Assembly: GCA_002007465.1 (NCBI GenBank)
Contig: LNAC01000008.1
Span: 9,644,828 to 9,708,827, forward strand
Length of the DNA stretch: 64,000 nt
From: Ailurus styani
Taxonomy: Eukaryota > Chordata > Mammalia > Carnivora > Ailuridae
Direction: 5' to 3'
Numbering within the stretch: the stretch's first letter is position 1; every line of letters starts with the position of its first letter. A program made the translations under genes and the position numbers. Shown here piece after piece: positions 21,441 through 41,249 of the stretch. The notes beneath the pieces were generated by a model, which was not told where the DNA came from, made no database searches, and saw only the letters and a list, made by a program, of their open reading frames with translations.

Positions 21441-21948
21441 GGGGTTTCCTTTTGCAGGGAGCAAAATGTTCTGAACTTACATATTTCATACAGGTGGAAT
21501 CATATCATATAGCCTTTGTCTCTAGCTCTTTCACTGAGCACAGTATTTTCAAGGGTAGTATTTCTTTTTCTCTGCTGTGAGGTATTCCAACATAGGAACC
21601 GATCCCAAGTTATCTATCTGTTCTCTTGCACAAACTACATTTTATAATCAGGAAACACGCTTAATAGAAGTTGTTTGAAAGAAAACTGTAAACACACTCC
21701 CCTTTCTCTTCGCCACCCCCAACTAACCATGAAACCTTGGACAAACCATTTTTCCTCTGTGTCCCGCTCCTTCCGTCAGGTGCGGACCCCAATCCCTTCT
21801 TTGCCCAGCTCCTAACAAGGGCTGGAATTGAAATTTCCTTTCTTAGTTTCACGCTGGAGTTACAAGCCCACAGTGCATCTGCTCCCTGCCCTTGAGGTTG
21901 TCCTAAGTTTCAGCATTGACAAAGGTCCTAGAGTATGAGGCAGAATGT

Positions 21949-21988
21949 TCTCTTCTCTTCTCTCCTCTCCTCTCCTCTCCTCTCCTCT
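21949..21988. repeat. (TCTCC)n pentanucleotide repeat
   Basis: About eight imperfect TCTCC/TCTTC units. Confidence 0.9.
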
Positions 21989-21989
21989 G

Positions 21990-23414
21990 GGGTGTCTATT
22001 TAAAATGCTGCCAGCTGAGAGTTAATCCTTTCGAGCAGCTGGTGGGTCCTGCAAGGGCTGGGTCAGGTGAGGCACCCATGTTTTGCAGAAATGGATACCT
22101 CTGCATCTAAAAATAACCCTTTAGGGGTTGAATTCTTTCCAGGGTCATTCTGGTGCCCTCTGGGACCATCCCAGGGACTGAGGCCAGGGAGCAGGGGGTG
22201 GAGGCGGTGGGGGGGGGGGGTGGGGGACAGGTTGTGGGACTAAAGCAGGCTCCCGTGTTTGCACCACGGGACCAGTCACAGGTCCAGGTTTGGCTCTGCT
22301 GCTCATTCTCTCTGGCGTGGCCTTGGACAAAGGACTGCTCCCTACCGGCTTCAGCTTCCTCTGCTTTCCAAAGAAGAGGATGAGGGTACGCCCTCCCCAA
22401 GTTGTATTGATGATTCAATGTGGTGTGCGTGATTATCAAGATGATTCTTAGCACTATCAAACTTATTATCTCGGCAACTCAGAAGAGCAAGATCAGTCTC
22501 CTCATTGCCACATAGGAGAAGACAGAGGCCGATGGGGGATGCGTCTGCCCTGAAGATCCACAGCAAGGCAGTGCCGAGAACCTTCCCTTTAGCTCTTTCC
22601 CTTTGCCATACTGCTTCCTGGCTTCTCTTGCTGGGTTCTGGGGCAGCATCAGGAACCAGGAGAAAGTGGGTTGCAATCCCGGGTTTGCCACCAAAGCACT
22701 CCCCTCTCGCTGGGGGAGCTTTGGCTAGTCACTCCTCTCTCTGGGTTTCAGTGGGTGTGTTTGTGCATAACGGGCGTGCTGTCTGGAGGGACTGACCATC
22801 CTGGTTCACCTGGGACCGAGGGGCTCCCGGGACACGGGGCTTCCAGTGCTTGTCTTAATGGAACCTGGGTGAGGTGGTCAACCCAGGGCTATTATCCATT
22901 TCAAAGGGCGCCGGTGAGGACAAAAAGAAATTGCTTAGTGCTTAGCAATTATGCACGAGTTATTCCTGGAGCTGAACTGAAATGGAAAGTAACCTGTGGG
23001 TGGAAAATTTTAGCTGATGGATTTATAAAAATCAGCTCTGCCTGGGAGGGAGGAGGAAGCCCTGATCACATCCCTAGTTCTGGCCTGGGATGGGCATCAC
23101 CACATTCCCTCTCTGAGGGTCACAGTCCTGTCTGTGGAAGGCAGGGAAGCACTGGAAGGTTCCCCGGGGCACTTTCAGCACTGCCATGGCTCTGTGCTAT
23201 TTAGTCTGGGGTCCAAACATGGGAGGTGTGTTTACAGAGCTTCTCAGTGACTTGAAGGAGCTCAGCTGTCTGCCTTGGTTTCTTCCCCTGTGACAGATTG
23301 TTGGAAGGTTGAAGGAGAGGCAGCTCTCCGCCCTCGAAAAGCTTTTAGTTCAAGCCAGAGGTCTCAAAACAGGCCTCAAGGAGCTGTCCTGTTGGCCCCA
23401 CAGTATTTTAGATG
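21990..23414. other. TMEM38A intron 1 stretch with MIR-like remnants and a G-rich tract
   Basis: MIR-type words appear around 22230-22500 and 22640-22760. A run of 12 G then T then 5 G lies at 22209-22226. No exon was recognised. Confidence 0.5.
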
Positions 23415-23930
23415 TTCGAACTATGACCAAGACATCTTTCAGTAGGTGAATAACTATGGTGCATACATACGCTGGGCTATTACTCAGGGATGAAAAGAAA
23501 TGAGCTCACAAGCCACGAGAAGATGTGGAAAGAACCTTAAATGCATACTGCCAAGCGAAAGAGGCCAGTCTGAAAGGGCTACACACGGTGTGATTCCAAT
23601 TCTATGATATTCTGCAAAAGGCAAAACTATGGAGATGGTGAAAAGATCGGGGGTTGTCCAGGGCTTGGGGGAGGGGGTAGGATGCTCACGCGGAGCCTGG
23701 GGGATTTTTAGGTTAGTGAAACTATCTGTACAATAACGTAATGGTGGATACATGTTATACAATTGGCGAAATCCACAAAATGTACAACACAAAGTAGCCC
23801 TAACGTAAACTCTAGACTTTGGTTGGTAATATGCGATAGTGATAATATAATAATAATGACATGGGCTCGTTGATTAGAACAAATGTACCCCTCTGTGCAG
23901 AATGTTGATGGTAGGGAAGTCAGAGAGTAC
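23415..23930 (+). mobile_element. L1 3' fragment, sense
   Basis: 'ctgggctattactcagggat', 'aagcgaaagaggccagtctg' and 'tacaataacgtaatggtgga' follow the L1 3' pattern at moderate divergence. Confidence 0.62.
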
Positions 23931-24289
23931 ATGAAAACTGTACTTGCAGCTTAATTTTGCTGTGGATCTAAGACTGCTCTAGAAAAATAGCCTATTAATT
24001 TCTTAAAAAGAAAAAAAAGCTTATTATTTTTATTTAAAAAATTTTTATTTTATTTTTTAAACGAATTAAAAGAAATGTTTGAACAGCCAACATATACACA
24101 TAAGGAACTGCAAATCGCATTTCCAGCTTCCTTTGAAAAAAAAAATCACTTCTGGTGGCTGTTGCTCCAACCAGGCAAAGATGGGCATGGCTGGATCTCA
24201 CGTGGGGAGAGTCCTCACCTGGCTGGCTAACTGCTTCCCTTACATCACCTGCCTGGCCCGTGAAAGCATTGGGAGTTTGAGACTCGGTC

Positions 24290-24640
24290 TAGATCACTGG
24301 TTCTGGGGACGGTTCTGGTTGTCACAACTGGGGTGCGCTACCAGCATCTAGTGGGTTGAGTCGGGGATGCTGTGATACGTCTTGAAATGCCTGTGATGGC
24401 TCCCAACACAGAGACAGGCCCTCACTGTCACTTGCACAGAGACTCGGCAACACTGGTAGCACAGAACTGATTCTTATCTGGGGAACTTAAAAAAGACATA
24501 CTGACACTGGTAACGTGCACAGGGATTCTAATTTAAATGGAGGGGTGCTGCGGGAACAAGAGGATTCTGAAAAGCTCCCCAGGTGAGTTTAATGTGGAGG
24601 TATATTTGAGAACCACTGGTCTGGAAGGTTCTTGGGATAG
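24290..24640. mobile_element. MER-type DNA transposon remnants (two)
   Basis: 24295-24425 is the 'ggttgtcacaactgg' / 'gcatctagtggg' type also seen in TMEM38A intron 3. 24560-24625 ('aaaagctccccaggtgagtt', 'gagaaccactgg') is MER5-like. Confidence 0.6.
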
Positions 24641-24799
24641 GTCAAGGCTTAAAAGCATCCAGGACTGTCATTCATTCATTCATTCAGTCAGTCATGCAGC
24701 CGACATCCAGGGCTTTCTCTTCTCTTCTTGCAGAGCCAGGCGCCCCAGAGGTGAGCCAGACCTTCTCCTCCCTGCCCTATTAAGGAGCTCCAGGTCCAT

Positions 24800-25850
24800 C
24801 CTGCCTTAAATGTTATGCAGATTCTGATTCAGCAGGTCTGGAGGTGGGGGGCTGGCATTCTGCGTTTCTTAGCCAGCTCCCAGGGGGCACAGATGCTGTT
24901 CCCTGAGGACCACACTCGAGCTCTGTCCTCATTCAGGATTCTCATGAAAGCCTGACCCAGAAAATGCCTGTGTCCCAGGAAACACATCCTCCCACGGCCT
25001 TACAAATAATTGTAACTACCTCTCCCGAGTGCCTTAGACCCTACTACTGCCAAAGTTCTCCATACACCTTTACAACAGCGCGGCAGAAGAGTTCAGGATT
25101 ATGTTCCGATGAGCCTATTTCGTAGATGAGTGAGCTGAAGCTCGCAGAGGTGCGGTAACCAGCCTGGTGTTTAGTTGTAGAGGCAGAGCTGACTCCTAAT
25201 TCAGAGATTTTTCCTAAAAGTCAGCTTGGCTCTCAGCTCCACAGGTGTACTAGCTGTGCGGCTGCCCAGGACCCTGTGTTCAGAAGGGTCCCACATTCGG
25301 TCTAGCGTTCTGTTGTCACCATCTTGAAATTCTGACTCTCTGAGTGAGGGGCCCTGCAGATTCTGCAGCTGGTCCTGCAGTCAGCACACAGATTCTAAGA
25401 AACCTTTGTAGAGGCTCAGCAGGAACAACAAACGGGGTGGAGTGGGGTGGGGTGGGGTGGCTACCAGCTAAGTCCAACTCCTCCCTTTTCTAAAGGGAAG
25501 CAAGTACCCCAGAGCAATCGGAGTGAGTCTCAGGGTCCTGCAGACCTGGGTTTGAATCCCAAGGCTGTCATCTACCAGCTGTGAGACCACAAGCTCGTTG
25601 TGTATGTCAATTAGCTTAGCCACTATTTCCTACTTCCCCAGTTGCAAACGGAGGGGGTTGAACTGGTCAGGGGTTTCTCAGTCTTGACAGCGTGCAGCGA
25701 TCACTGGGGAGGGGACCTTGAAACATGAGCATGCAGGGATGGCCCTATCCCAGATAATCTGATTCAATTTGTCTGGAGTGGAGATGAGATGGGGGTTTAA
25801 GAGCCCCCAGGAGTCCCTAATAAGCAGGTTATGAAACACTGAAACTTCCC
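24800..25850. mobile_element. MER5-like and MIR-like remnants
   Basis: 'gcagattctgattcagcagg' (24817-24930) and 'gataatctgattcaatttgt' (25665-25845) are MER5-like. MIR-like segments lie at 25080-25250 and 25510-25660. Confidence 0.5.
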
Positions 25851-26690
25851 CACCTTCAGGAACCTTCAGGCTCCAGTACCTCTAGTTCAGATGACTTATT
25901 TACTCTGGCAGAACTTTCTAGACCCCTCCTGCATACTCCCAGCCAGCCTGAAGACCTCTTTCCTCCAGACGCTTGTGTCCTACATCACTACGAAGCTCCA
26001 GCCCTCCACAGTTTTAGATTTCCCAAGGTGTGCTAGGTTCTGTACTTGCCCAGGGATTGACTGGCCTGAACCACCGAAAATTCGTTTTGGACAGGAAATG
26101 CAGTCTGTGTTCATGCTAAGACAATACAGAGCTTATTTTGCTTTGCAAAGTAACTGATCTGCAGAACGGCTTTTAAAGAATAGGCTCTGGCTTGTGGACG
26201 GGCAAAAATAAAACGGAACAAAAACACTTGGCAAGCAGAATATGATCCTATTTGCATAAAATCGTGCTTTACAGTCTCTAACTACAGGGTTATAAATGCA
26301 TAGAAGAGAGGTCTGGAAGGGTCGGCAATACCTCAGCTGTAATGATCTTTTTTCCTTTCTGTTTCTGAGCTTGATTTTTAAAAACACAAAAGCACCTATT
26401 TTCATAATCTGAAAAAAAAAAAAAAGCTATTTCAGTTCTGAGAGAAGAATATAGGGGAATTTACATCCTCTAAGTGCGAGAAACAGTCACAAAGTTTCCG
26501 GATGATGGATCCCTTTTTTAAAGCTAAATTCTCTGGTCCCTATCGTTTGCTGGTGTGCTATAATAGTTAAAACGCTAGGAGATGAACAAGAAACATTCAG
26601 TGAGCCTTATCTAAAAATAGACCACATTCTAAGGAGGCTATTTACCATCGTCTAAAAAAATGCTTTTAAAAAACCCCAAGAAGGAGGGTC
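25851..26690. other. AT-rich TMEM38A intron 1 segment next to the CpG island
   Basis: No repeat family was recognised apart from an A tract at 26412-26425. It carries the perfect MEF2-type site. It is non-repetitive and promoter-proximal. Confidence 0.5.
26611..26620. promoter_or_regulatory. MEF2-type site (CTAAAAATAG)
   Basis: A perfect match to the MEF2 consensus YTAWWWWTAR lies in an AT-rich block just before the CpG island, in TMEM38A intron 1. MEF2 drives muscle genes and TRIC-A is muscle-enriched, which makes it a plausible enhancer element. One 10-bp match is not proof of function. Confidence 0.4.
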
Positions 26691-26947
26691 TTTCTTCCCT
26701 TCTGCGCTTCTCCGCGGGGGTCTGGAGCCGGCGGACTTAACTGACCCCGAATCACCCTGCCCCAGGGCAGATTCTGCTCAGTAAGTGGGAAGGATCCGCG
26801 CCACGGCTGGAAGAATTCCCGCCAGGCGCGGGAGACCCAGCTTCGCTCTACCCGAGGAGGAGGGGAGACTGCCCGAGGGCCGCAGAGGAGCGGGGGCACC
26901 GGTGTCACTTTCTCCGAACCGGATTACTGCCCCCAGCACCGCCGGCC

Positions 26948-26955
26948 CTTATATA
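26948..26955 (-). promoter_or_regulatory. TATA-box-like element (TATATAAG), minus strand
   Basis: The minus strand reads CTATATAAGGGCC, a perfect TATAWAAG, inside GC-rich sequence. It would place a minus-strand start near 26920, downstream of the gap, so it would serve an alternative TMEM38A 5' end rather than the exon expected in the gap. The same ten bases are one mismatch from an SRF CArG box. Confidence 0.3.
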
Positions 26956-27302
26956 GACACTCAACAGCCGCTCAGGCTCCGCGCGCCAAGGGCAAGGAGG
27001 GAGGTCACGGCTGCGGGCGGCCAGGACATGTGGACTGACCGGCAGCACCGACCCCCGCCTGCGCCTTCACCACGACCTATGCCGCTTGCCCAAGTTCATG
27101 CGACCCTGCCGGGACCTCTGACCTTCTCTTCAGCCCCCTCCCGAGCACCTGTTCCCTCCTCTATACAGTCGCATTCCTCTCTGCCATCCAGCCCGCATCC
27201 GCTCCCCCTCCCCCAGCCCCATCATCCCGGGGGCTTCTCTCCTTTGCCCTCCCTCCTCTCCCCACCCCCCCTCCTCTGCTGTCCGGCCAAAGCGGGTGTA
27301 CG

Positions 27303-27938
27303 NNNNNNNNNNNNNNNNNNNNNNNNNNNNNNNNNNNNNNNNNNNNNNNNNNNNNNNNNNNNNNNNNNNNNNNNNNNNNNNNNNNNNNNNNNNNNNNNNN
27401 NNNNNNNNNNNNNNNNNNNNNNNNNNNNNNNNNNNNNNNNNNNNNNNNNNNNNNNNNNNNNNNNNNNNNNNNNNNNNNNNNNNNNNNNNNNNNNNNNNNN
27501 NNNNNNNNNNNNNNNNNNNNNNNNNNNNNNNNNNNNNNNNNNNNNNNNNNNNNNNNNNNNNNNNNNNNNNNNNNNNNNNNNNNNNNNNNNNNNNNNNNNN
27601 NNNNNNNNNNNNNNNNNNNNNNNNNNNNNNNNNNNNNNNNNNNNNNNNNNNNNNNNNNNNNNNNNNNNNNNNNNNNNNNNNNNNNNNNNNNNNNNNNNNN
27701 NNNNNNNNNNNNNNNNNNNNNNNNNNNNNNNNNNNNNNNNNNNNNNNNNNNNNNNNNNNNNNNNNNNNNNNNNNNNNNNNNNNNNNNNNNNNNNNNNNNN
27801 NNNNNNNNNNNNNNNNNNNNNNNNNNNNNNNNNNNNNNNNNNNNNNNNNNNNNNNNNNNNNNNNNNNNNNNNNNNNNNNNNNNNNNNNNNNNNNNNNNNN
27901 NNNNNNNNNNNNNNNNNNNNNNNNNNNNNNNNNNNNNN
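27303..27938. other. Assembly gap (636 N)
   Basis: This is a run of unknown bases within very GC-rich sequence. Its position, upstream of TMEM38A exon 2 and about 1 kb from the divergent SMIM7 start, makes it the likely site of TMEM38A exon 1 and core promoter. Confidence 0.99.
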
Positions 27939-28129
27939 GCCAGGCACCGCCCCCAACCCGGCCCCCGCGGGAGAGGAGGGACGACCGCTGGCCCCGGGGC
28001 GGGTCGCAGGGCTGTCCTGTCCCATAAAGCCCGGTAGGGTGTCCCATACTTCGTTCCTCTGGCCATCATGATCCCCTTCAGCCCAGCGAGGCAGGGTGTG
28101 GGGGTGTCCCTGTGGAGTGAGTTGGACAG

Positions 28130-28570
28130 GGTAGCCTGTCCATTGGGGTCCTTCCCAAACGGAGCTCACCCGAAAGGGACGGGTCGGTCAGGACCCTGTC
28201 CCGGTGGGACTCCATTAGGACCTATGTCCTCCGGAGCCTTGGATCGCGACCTGCATCCATTTTGGGTCTCGCCCAGTTGGGAACCCCACCTTCCCGTGCC
28301 CTAGAGGGTCAAGACCCCCGTCCTCTAAGGAGCTTTCATGGCCCTAGTCCGCTGTGGGGCTCTGTAAGTCATGACCTCCATTTCTCCCCGGGATCCCTGT
28401 TCTCCGAAGGGACACCTCGGTCGGACCTCCGCCCCCTGTAGCCCAGCCTCGTGGGGAATCCCTGCCTTCCATCGGGCCCAGAAGGAACCTCCTCCCCGCC
28501 GGAATCCATGTCCGGGAGAGCCCACTGCATTAGGACCCATTCCCCCGTGGAGCTCAGTGGTTAGGAGGCC
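28130..28570. repeat. Degenerate GC-rich repeat words
   Basis: The words 'ccattaggacctatgtcc', 'gcattaggacccattccc' and 'ccattggggtccttccc', together with 'ggagct(c/t)', recur at irregular spacing beside the assembly gap. This may be an eroded minisatellite. Confidence 0.35.
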
Positions 28571-28714
28571 GGGTTTCTCCGGAAGCCGCGTGGAAGACCC
28601 CAGCCCAGAAGGAAAACCTTCGGCCCTAATTCTCCAGCGCGCGGGGGCCTCACGCCTGCGCGGCACGCCTCCAGCGCGTAACCCAATCTCGCCCCTGCTG
28701 ATGCCAGTCCTGGG

Positions 28715-28722
28715 TGACGTCA
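28715..28722. promoter_or_regulatory. Perfect cAMP-response element TGACGTCA
   Basis: The palindromic CREB/ATF consensus TGACGTCA occurs once, about 230 bp upstream of the SMIM7 start codon in the CpG island. This is a typical location for constitutive CREB/ATF binding. Confidence 0.6.
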
Positions 28723-28842
28723 CACTCTCGCCCCGCCCTTTCCTCGCGAACCCTCTGGGCCTCCCTAGCGAAAAGGGGCGCTCGTTCTTTCCTAAAGGGG
28801 CCTGGCCTGTACAGGGCGGGACCCTGCCTGCCTTGGCCTTCG

Positions 28843-28926
28843 ATTGGGCCAGCCCTCGCCAGCGCGGCTTCGCGATTGGTCGGCTCGTGCTCTTCTCTCC
28901 TCCCCCTCCGGGACTTCCGCTTCCGG
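28843..28926. promoter_or_regulatory. SMIM7: SMIM7 proximal promoter: two inverted CCAAT boxes and paired ETS motifs
   Basis: ATTGG (inverted CCAAT, NF-Y) occurs at 28843-28847 and 28875-28879, 32 bp apart, about three helical turns. Closer to the gene, 'acttccgcttccgg' (28912-28925) contains two ETS/GABPA cores on the minus strand (GGAAG, GGAAG). The start codon is at 28953, so the 5' UTR is probably short. This is a typical TATA-less housekeeping arrangement. Confidence 0.55.
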
Positions 28927-28952
28927 TTCTGACGGACGCTTCGGCCGTAACG

Positions 28953-38382
<9,430 letters not shown>

Positions 38383-39485
38383 GCCCCAGACACACACCTT
38401 CCTGGGAATCAGGGACCAGGAACCACCTTCCCAGATGCCGAGTCTCCCTTCCTCCGTTCCTGACGACTTCAAGAATGGTTTTGACCGGAAAACCAGCGAC
38501 CTTCCCAGAAAGCCCAAGTTCGTGGTGGGTGGAAAAAAATGTTCGCCAAGCTGCACACGGCTTCCCAGCCACGTCATTGTTTTCTTTTCAAAGATATTTT
38601 CACTTTGGTCTCTGCATTGAAATGCTGTCTACTTGAGTTTTAGGAGGGTTTATGGAAGGGGGTGTGGTAACATTGCATCCCCCACAGAAAAAAGAACGTC
38701 TTGTAGATTGTTTTTTTAGATTGGAATTCCTCATCTAGCAAGCTTCTACTAGAAACGCATTTCTGGATATTTCTTGGTTTATTTTTAATAACCCTCCTTT
38801 TTTGGTTCAAATTATACAGATTTTTCAAAATAATTTTTATCCAGCGATCTGAAATAGAAAGGTTGGCTTTTAAGATTGATGCAGCCTCTTTATTGGACTG
38901 TGTTTAGGAATAACAAGCAAGTTCATTGTTGCTGGCCCTGTGTCCAAATTCCTTTCCTGTCTCGATGGGCTCTGCTTGGCCACTCAGTGCCTCTGAGGTC
39001 ATCCCCAGGACTTGAAGGGTGAAGCCTTACAGATTCCCGTGGAAGAGAGGTACAGAACAGTTGGCAGGGGCAGTTGTGGGTGTTATAAGAAATTTTGCCC
39101 TGCCTTGCAGCCCTCTGTTAAAGTAACCCTTGGGGCCATTAAATGTATAGTTTCAAGAATGAGCGACTTACATGATGATACTGGGGTCCAGGTCTGAAAG
39201 CTTGGAAGTTTGGGTTTTCATGTGAGTGATTTCAGGGCTGAAAAGCAGTGAGCCTCATTTGAGGAAATACAGCATTTTGCATAGAATCTTCTTTGAAAGG
39301 CAGGTCCTTTTTTGCCAGAATGAAATGCCAGTGGTGGACACCCAGATCCTGTTGGTGTTTGATCTGTTTGTTGTGGGTTTTGAATTCCTGATTTGGAGGT
39401 AAACCTGGTGGGAGAAAAAACTAAATATGCAGACTTTTCAGAACTAAGTAGCACTGGAAATAAAGCTCATTTCTAAAAAGGATTT
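38383..39485 (+). other. SMIM7: Probable SMIM7 3' untranslated region
   Basis: Repeat-free sequence follows the SMIM7 stop. The first canonical AATAAA on the plus strand is at 39459-39464 ('ggaaataaagctc'), giving a UTR of about 1.1 kb. Other ends are possible. Confidence 0.4.
39459..39464 (+). terminator. Candidate SMIM7 polyadenylation signal
   Basis: Canonical AATAAA lies about 1.08 kb after the SMIM7 stop, with a T-rich downstream stretch from about 39480 ('gatttttgtttatacattc'). No transcript evidence is available. Confidence 0.4.
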
Positions 39486-40235
39486 TTGTTTATACATTCT
39501 TTTTAACCAAGAACTTCCAACTGGAGTTGTTTTGAATTACACCATGGGAAACACTGAGGAGTCATTTTGGAGGCTGTCAGAAAGCCAGAAGAGAGGCAGT
39601 GTTCGATTTCCCATTTTGGATTTTCCTTAATACATGTCAGGCCGGAATTGGGCAGATGGGCTTTTGACCTGGCTGCTTTGGGAAGTATTGAAAGAGCCAG
39701 GGAGGACAGTGGGGTTTTGCTAGACCAGGGTCCAATCCACTTTTACTGCTGCTTAGCTGACGTCATTCTCCTTCACTGCTTCTGTAATTTATTCCCTTGT
39801 CACATCTGGGCCTACAGTTTGTCAGTATCTGGGAACGTAGCTGCTGAATCGAGGTTTGCGCTGGCCTGTGTCCTTGTCAGCAAGAACAGAGGTCCCAAGA
39901 TCTTGGCTGGTCACTCCTCAGGTCGTGTCAGTGGTGTGAGGAAACCTCACTGCTTTATTCAGACTGGTGTTGGGGTTTCGGTGAGGCGAGGCATTTGTAC
40001 GTTATGGGGATGAATCGTGCTCTGTGAAGAGAATGCTGTCATTGAGATTTTGTTTCAATAGTTGTATTTTTTCCCAGAGAACCGTTATCTCATTGTTAAG
40101 CTCTCCGCAAGCAGTGTGGCTTCGGAGTCTGCTGTCCATTTGTAAAGTTGCCTCTCACGGATGTTCACCTTTAGGAAGCTTTTTAAGAACACTTGTTAAC
40201 ATCAAAGGTTTTTGAAGTTTGTGTTTTGGGTGCCT
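39486..40235. other. Intergenic, no gene recognised
   Basis: Unique-looking sequence. A 148-codon open frame (39567-40013) has no recognisable domain and is treated as chance. Confidence 0.45.
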
Positions 40236-40239
40236 AGGG

Positions 40240-40515
40240 TTCCCCAGCATCTAAGCGCTCATGTTCTGGCCCAGTTAGATGTGGGTTCAAGTCCTGTCTC
40301 TGCTCCTTGCCAGTGGGACCATGGGTGCATGCTTCCCTATTCCCGGCCTCAGTTTCCAGTCTCCAAAATGGGTCTGCAAGTGCCACCTGCCTGGGGTTGT
40401 TGTGAGGTTCAGCACACTCAGATGCGGGCTGAGTGCTTGATCAAGTGTGCCTGGCACCCAGGAAGCACTCAAAACCTGGGTGTCCTCATTGCTAGCATCT
40501 TCTGTACTCATCTGT
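40240..40515. mobile_element. MIR-like remnant
   Basis: 'gggttcaagtcctgtctctg', 'cggcctcagtttccagtctc' and 'cttgatcaagtgtgcctggc' follow MIR order. Confidence 0.6.
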
Positions 40516-40524
40516 TTCAGTATA

Positions 40525-40956
40525 CAGGCATACCTTGGAGACCCTGTGGGTTCAGGTCCAGACCACCCCAGTCAAGTTAACATTTCAGTAAAGCAAGTTA
40601 AATGCGTGTTTCGGCTTCCCGGTGCGTATAAAAGTTATGTTTACGCTGCACCGTGGAGGTGGACCGTGGCCTCACGTCTAAAAAACCGGCGTGCGTGCCT
40701 TGATTAAAAAAACACTTTATCGCCAACAAATGCTAGTCGTCATCTGCGTTTTCAGTGAGTCATAATCACTGATCACAGATCACCAAAGCAAATACAGTAA
40801 TAATGAAAAAGTTTGAAATATGGTGAGAATTACCAAAATGTGACACAGAGACATGAAGCAGTCAGACGCTGTTGGGAAAATGGTACCAAGAGACTGGTTG
40901 CCGTGAACTGTGGGTTTGTAGATGTCTGTGGCGTGCAGTAAAATGAGGTCTGCCTG
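40525..40956 (-). mobile_element. Internally deleted Tigger-type DNA transposon, reverse orientation
   Basis: It begins 'caggcataccttggagac' and ends 'aaatgaggtctgcctg'. Internal 'cactgatcacagatcaccaa' and 'gcaaatacagtaataatgaa' are the reverse of the 32390-32822 copy. TA lies at the left flank (40521-40524); the right boundary is less clear. Confidence 0.8.
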
Positions 40957-41249
40957 GGTGCGACATAGTTTGATCATGGGTAAGGTGGCTTAGGTTCTAC
41001 TGTGTTCATTTCGGCATCATTTCCTTCGTATCTTCTGGCCTGCCAGACAGGCTTCGTGGTGCTGGATTTTAATTACCGAGCGCTGTCCGTAGATCTTTGT
41101 TTAACCTTGGCCTTCTTGCTGGTCCTCTCGTGTGTTCTTTGAACTTGTACTTTGCCCGCGGTTATCCATGCCACCGTGATCCCCATTGTTGCAACCTTTG
41201 TTGGCTCCCTTCATGGGTACTTCTGCAGTTTCTAGGAAGGCCATGTTGA

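Larger units (their letters stand above)
16232..27302 (-). other. TMEM38A intron 1 (visible part)
   Basis: The region between exon 2 and the assembly gap is inferred to be intron 1, because exon 2 begins mid-codon and no fitting first exon is visible. It holds MIR remnants (16310-16450, 22230-22500, 25080-25250, 25510-25660), L1 fragments, eight to nine Can-SINEs up to 20740, MER-type elements (24290-25850), an AT-rich block with a MEF2-type site (26160-26680) and CpG-rich DNA from 26700. Confidence 0.6.

Noticed and set aside
24788..24812. Candidate TMEM38A start 'MDLELL' on the minus strand
   Set aside because: The frame meets a stop almost at once and does not continue with a TRIC-like helix or a fitting donor.
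26785..28071. Very long open frames (300-430 codons) on both strands around 26.8-28.2 kb
   Set aside because: They are mostly unknown residues from the 636-N gap, which contains no stop codons by default.
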